Of a DNA stretch of 14,017 bases, positions 13,865 through 14,017 are shown one piece after another; position 1 is the stretch's first letter, and each line of letters starts with the position of its first letter. This DNA is from FEN-1219 sp036563665 (GTDB lineage Bacteria > Pseudomonadota > Gammaproteobacteria > Steroidobacterales > Rariloculaceae). The notes under the pieces are model-generated. The model searched no databases. It saw only the letters and a program-made list of their open reading frames with translations, and was not told the origin of the DNA. The position numbers and the translations under genes are program-made. The stretch lies in contig DATCLY010000090.1 in the NCBI GenBank assembly GCA_036563665.1, forward strand, positions 1-14,017, written 5' to 3'.

Positions 13865-14017
13865 TTACGGGGTCGTGCCCTGGCTCGATCCGGCGAAGAG
13901 GCGCTTGCCCTCGGCCGTGGTGACGGTGCGGGCATTGCCGTTGCGGCTGTTGTCGCGCGCGCGCGAGCCCTCGATCGTGACCTTCGAGCCGAGCGGCACC
14001 GCGTTGCGGCTCCAGCC
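13865..14017 (-). CDS. DUF6152-like secreted protein, C-terminal fragment
   Basis: Only the last 50 codons are inside the window; the gene continues beyond base 14017. The peptide begins GWSRNAVPLGSKVTIEGSRA and ends GKRLFAGSSQGTTP. From memory this matches the C-terminal pattern of DUF6152 proteins: GW.R..L.PG..VTVEG..ARDGS..ANAR.V...DGR.LFA. These are small exported proteins of unknown function. The segment is too short to see a signal peptide. The TAA stop (13865-13867) lies nine bases upstream of the permease start on the same strand. This frame was too short for an automatic call but has good coding character and a family-like end. Confidence 0.7.
   Translation of the reverse strand, partial: GWSRNAVPLGSKVTIEGSRARDNSRNGNARTVTTAEGKRLFAGSSQGTTP

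Noticed and set aside
13486..13935. 149-codon minus-strand frame starting near 13935 that overlaps the permease start
   Set aside because: Serine/alanine/proline/arginine-rich shadow in another frame; the DUF6152-like end (13865-14017) and the permease frame explain the same bases.

Overview
The window is a high-GC chromosomal stretch of a Gram-negative bacterium. HldE (LPS core heptose) and a TolC-type outer-membrane protein require an LPS outer membrane. RNase D, the pcm-like/rhodanese/tolC order and the adk/pfp/hppA grouping point to a gammaproteobacterium, probably near the Xanthomonadales/Nevskiales/Steroidobacterales. That placement is inferred from gene content and not tested by phylogeny. 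No phage, plasmid, transposase, CRISPR, rRNA or tRNA gene was seen.

Layout. (1) 1-969, the 3' part of an RNase D gene (+), convergent with adenylate kinase adk (986-1630, -). A 15-bp perfect inverted repeat lies between them and also encodes the last residues of RNase D. (2) A short divergent promoter region, then pfp (PPi-dependent phosphofructokinase) and hppA (membrane H+-pumping pyrophosphatase), both +. With adk this forms a small adenylate/pyrophosphate energy module. (3) 5200-5830, a gene-free block with a strong terminator-like hairpin, a short tandem array of hairpin units, and two long palindromic elements in opposite orientation that share a homologous core. (4) 5831-8146 (-), a one-TM PAS-PAS-GGDEF-EAL cyclic-di-GMP protein. 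(5) A 376-bp divergent spacer, then pcm-like methyltransferase, single-domain rhodanese and tolC (+), likely one operon. (6) 10977-11102, a pair of inverted REP units (BIME-like) between convergent tolC and hldE. (7) On the minus strand, in transcription order: the C-terminal end of a DUF6152-like protein (cut by the window edge), an APC-family amino-acid permease, and hldE. They are tightly packed (9-nt gap, then a 4-bp overlap) and probably one transcript.

The genes themselves are mostly conserved housekeeping or envelope functions. The least explained material is the intergenic repeat DNA: at least four distinct palindromic or tandem families at three gene ends, with base changes that preserve stems between copies. 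The best candidate for something undescribed is the pair of elements at 5400-5495 and 5646-5759, which share a core carrying two ACAGGGAnGT motifs but have unrelated long terminal arms. No cargo gene or obvious new protein system was found.
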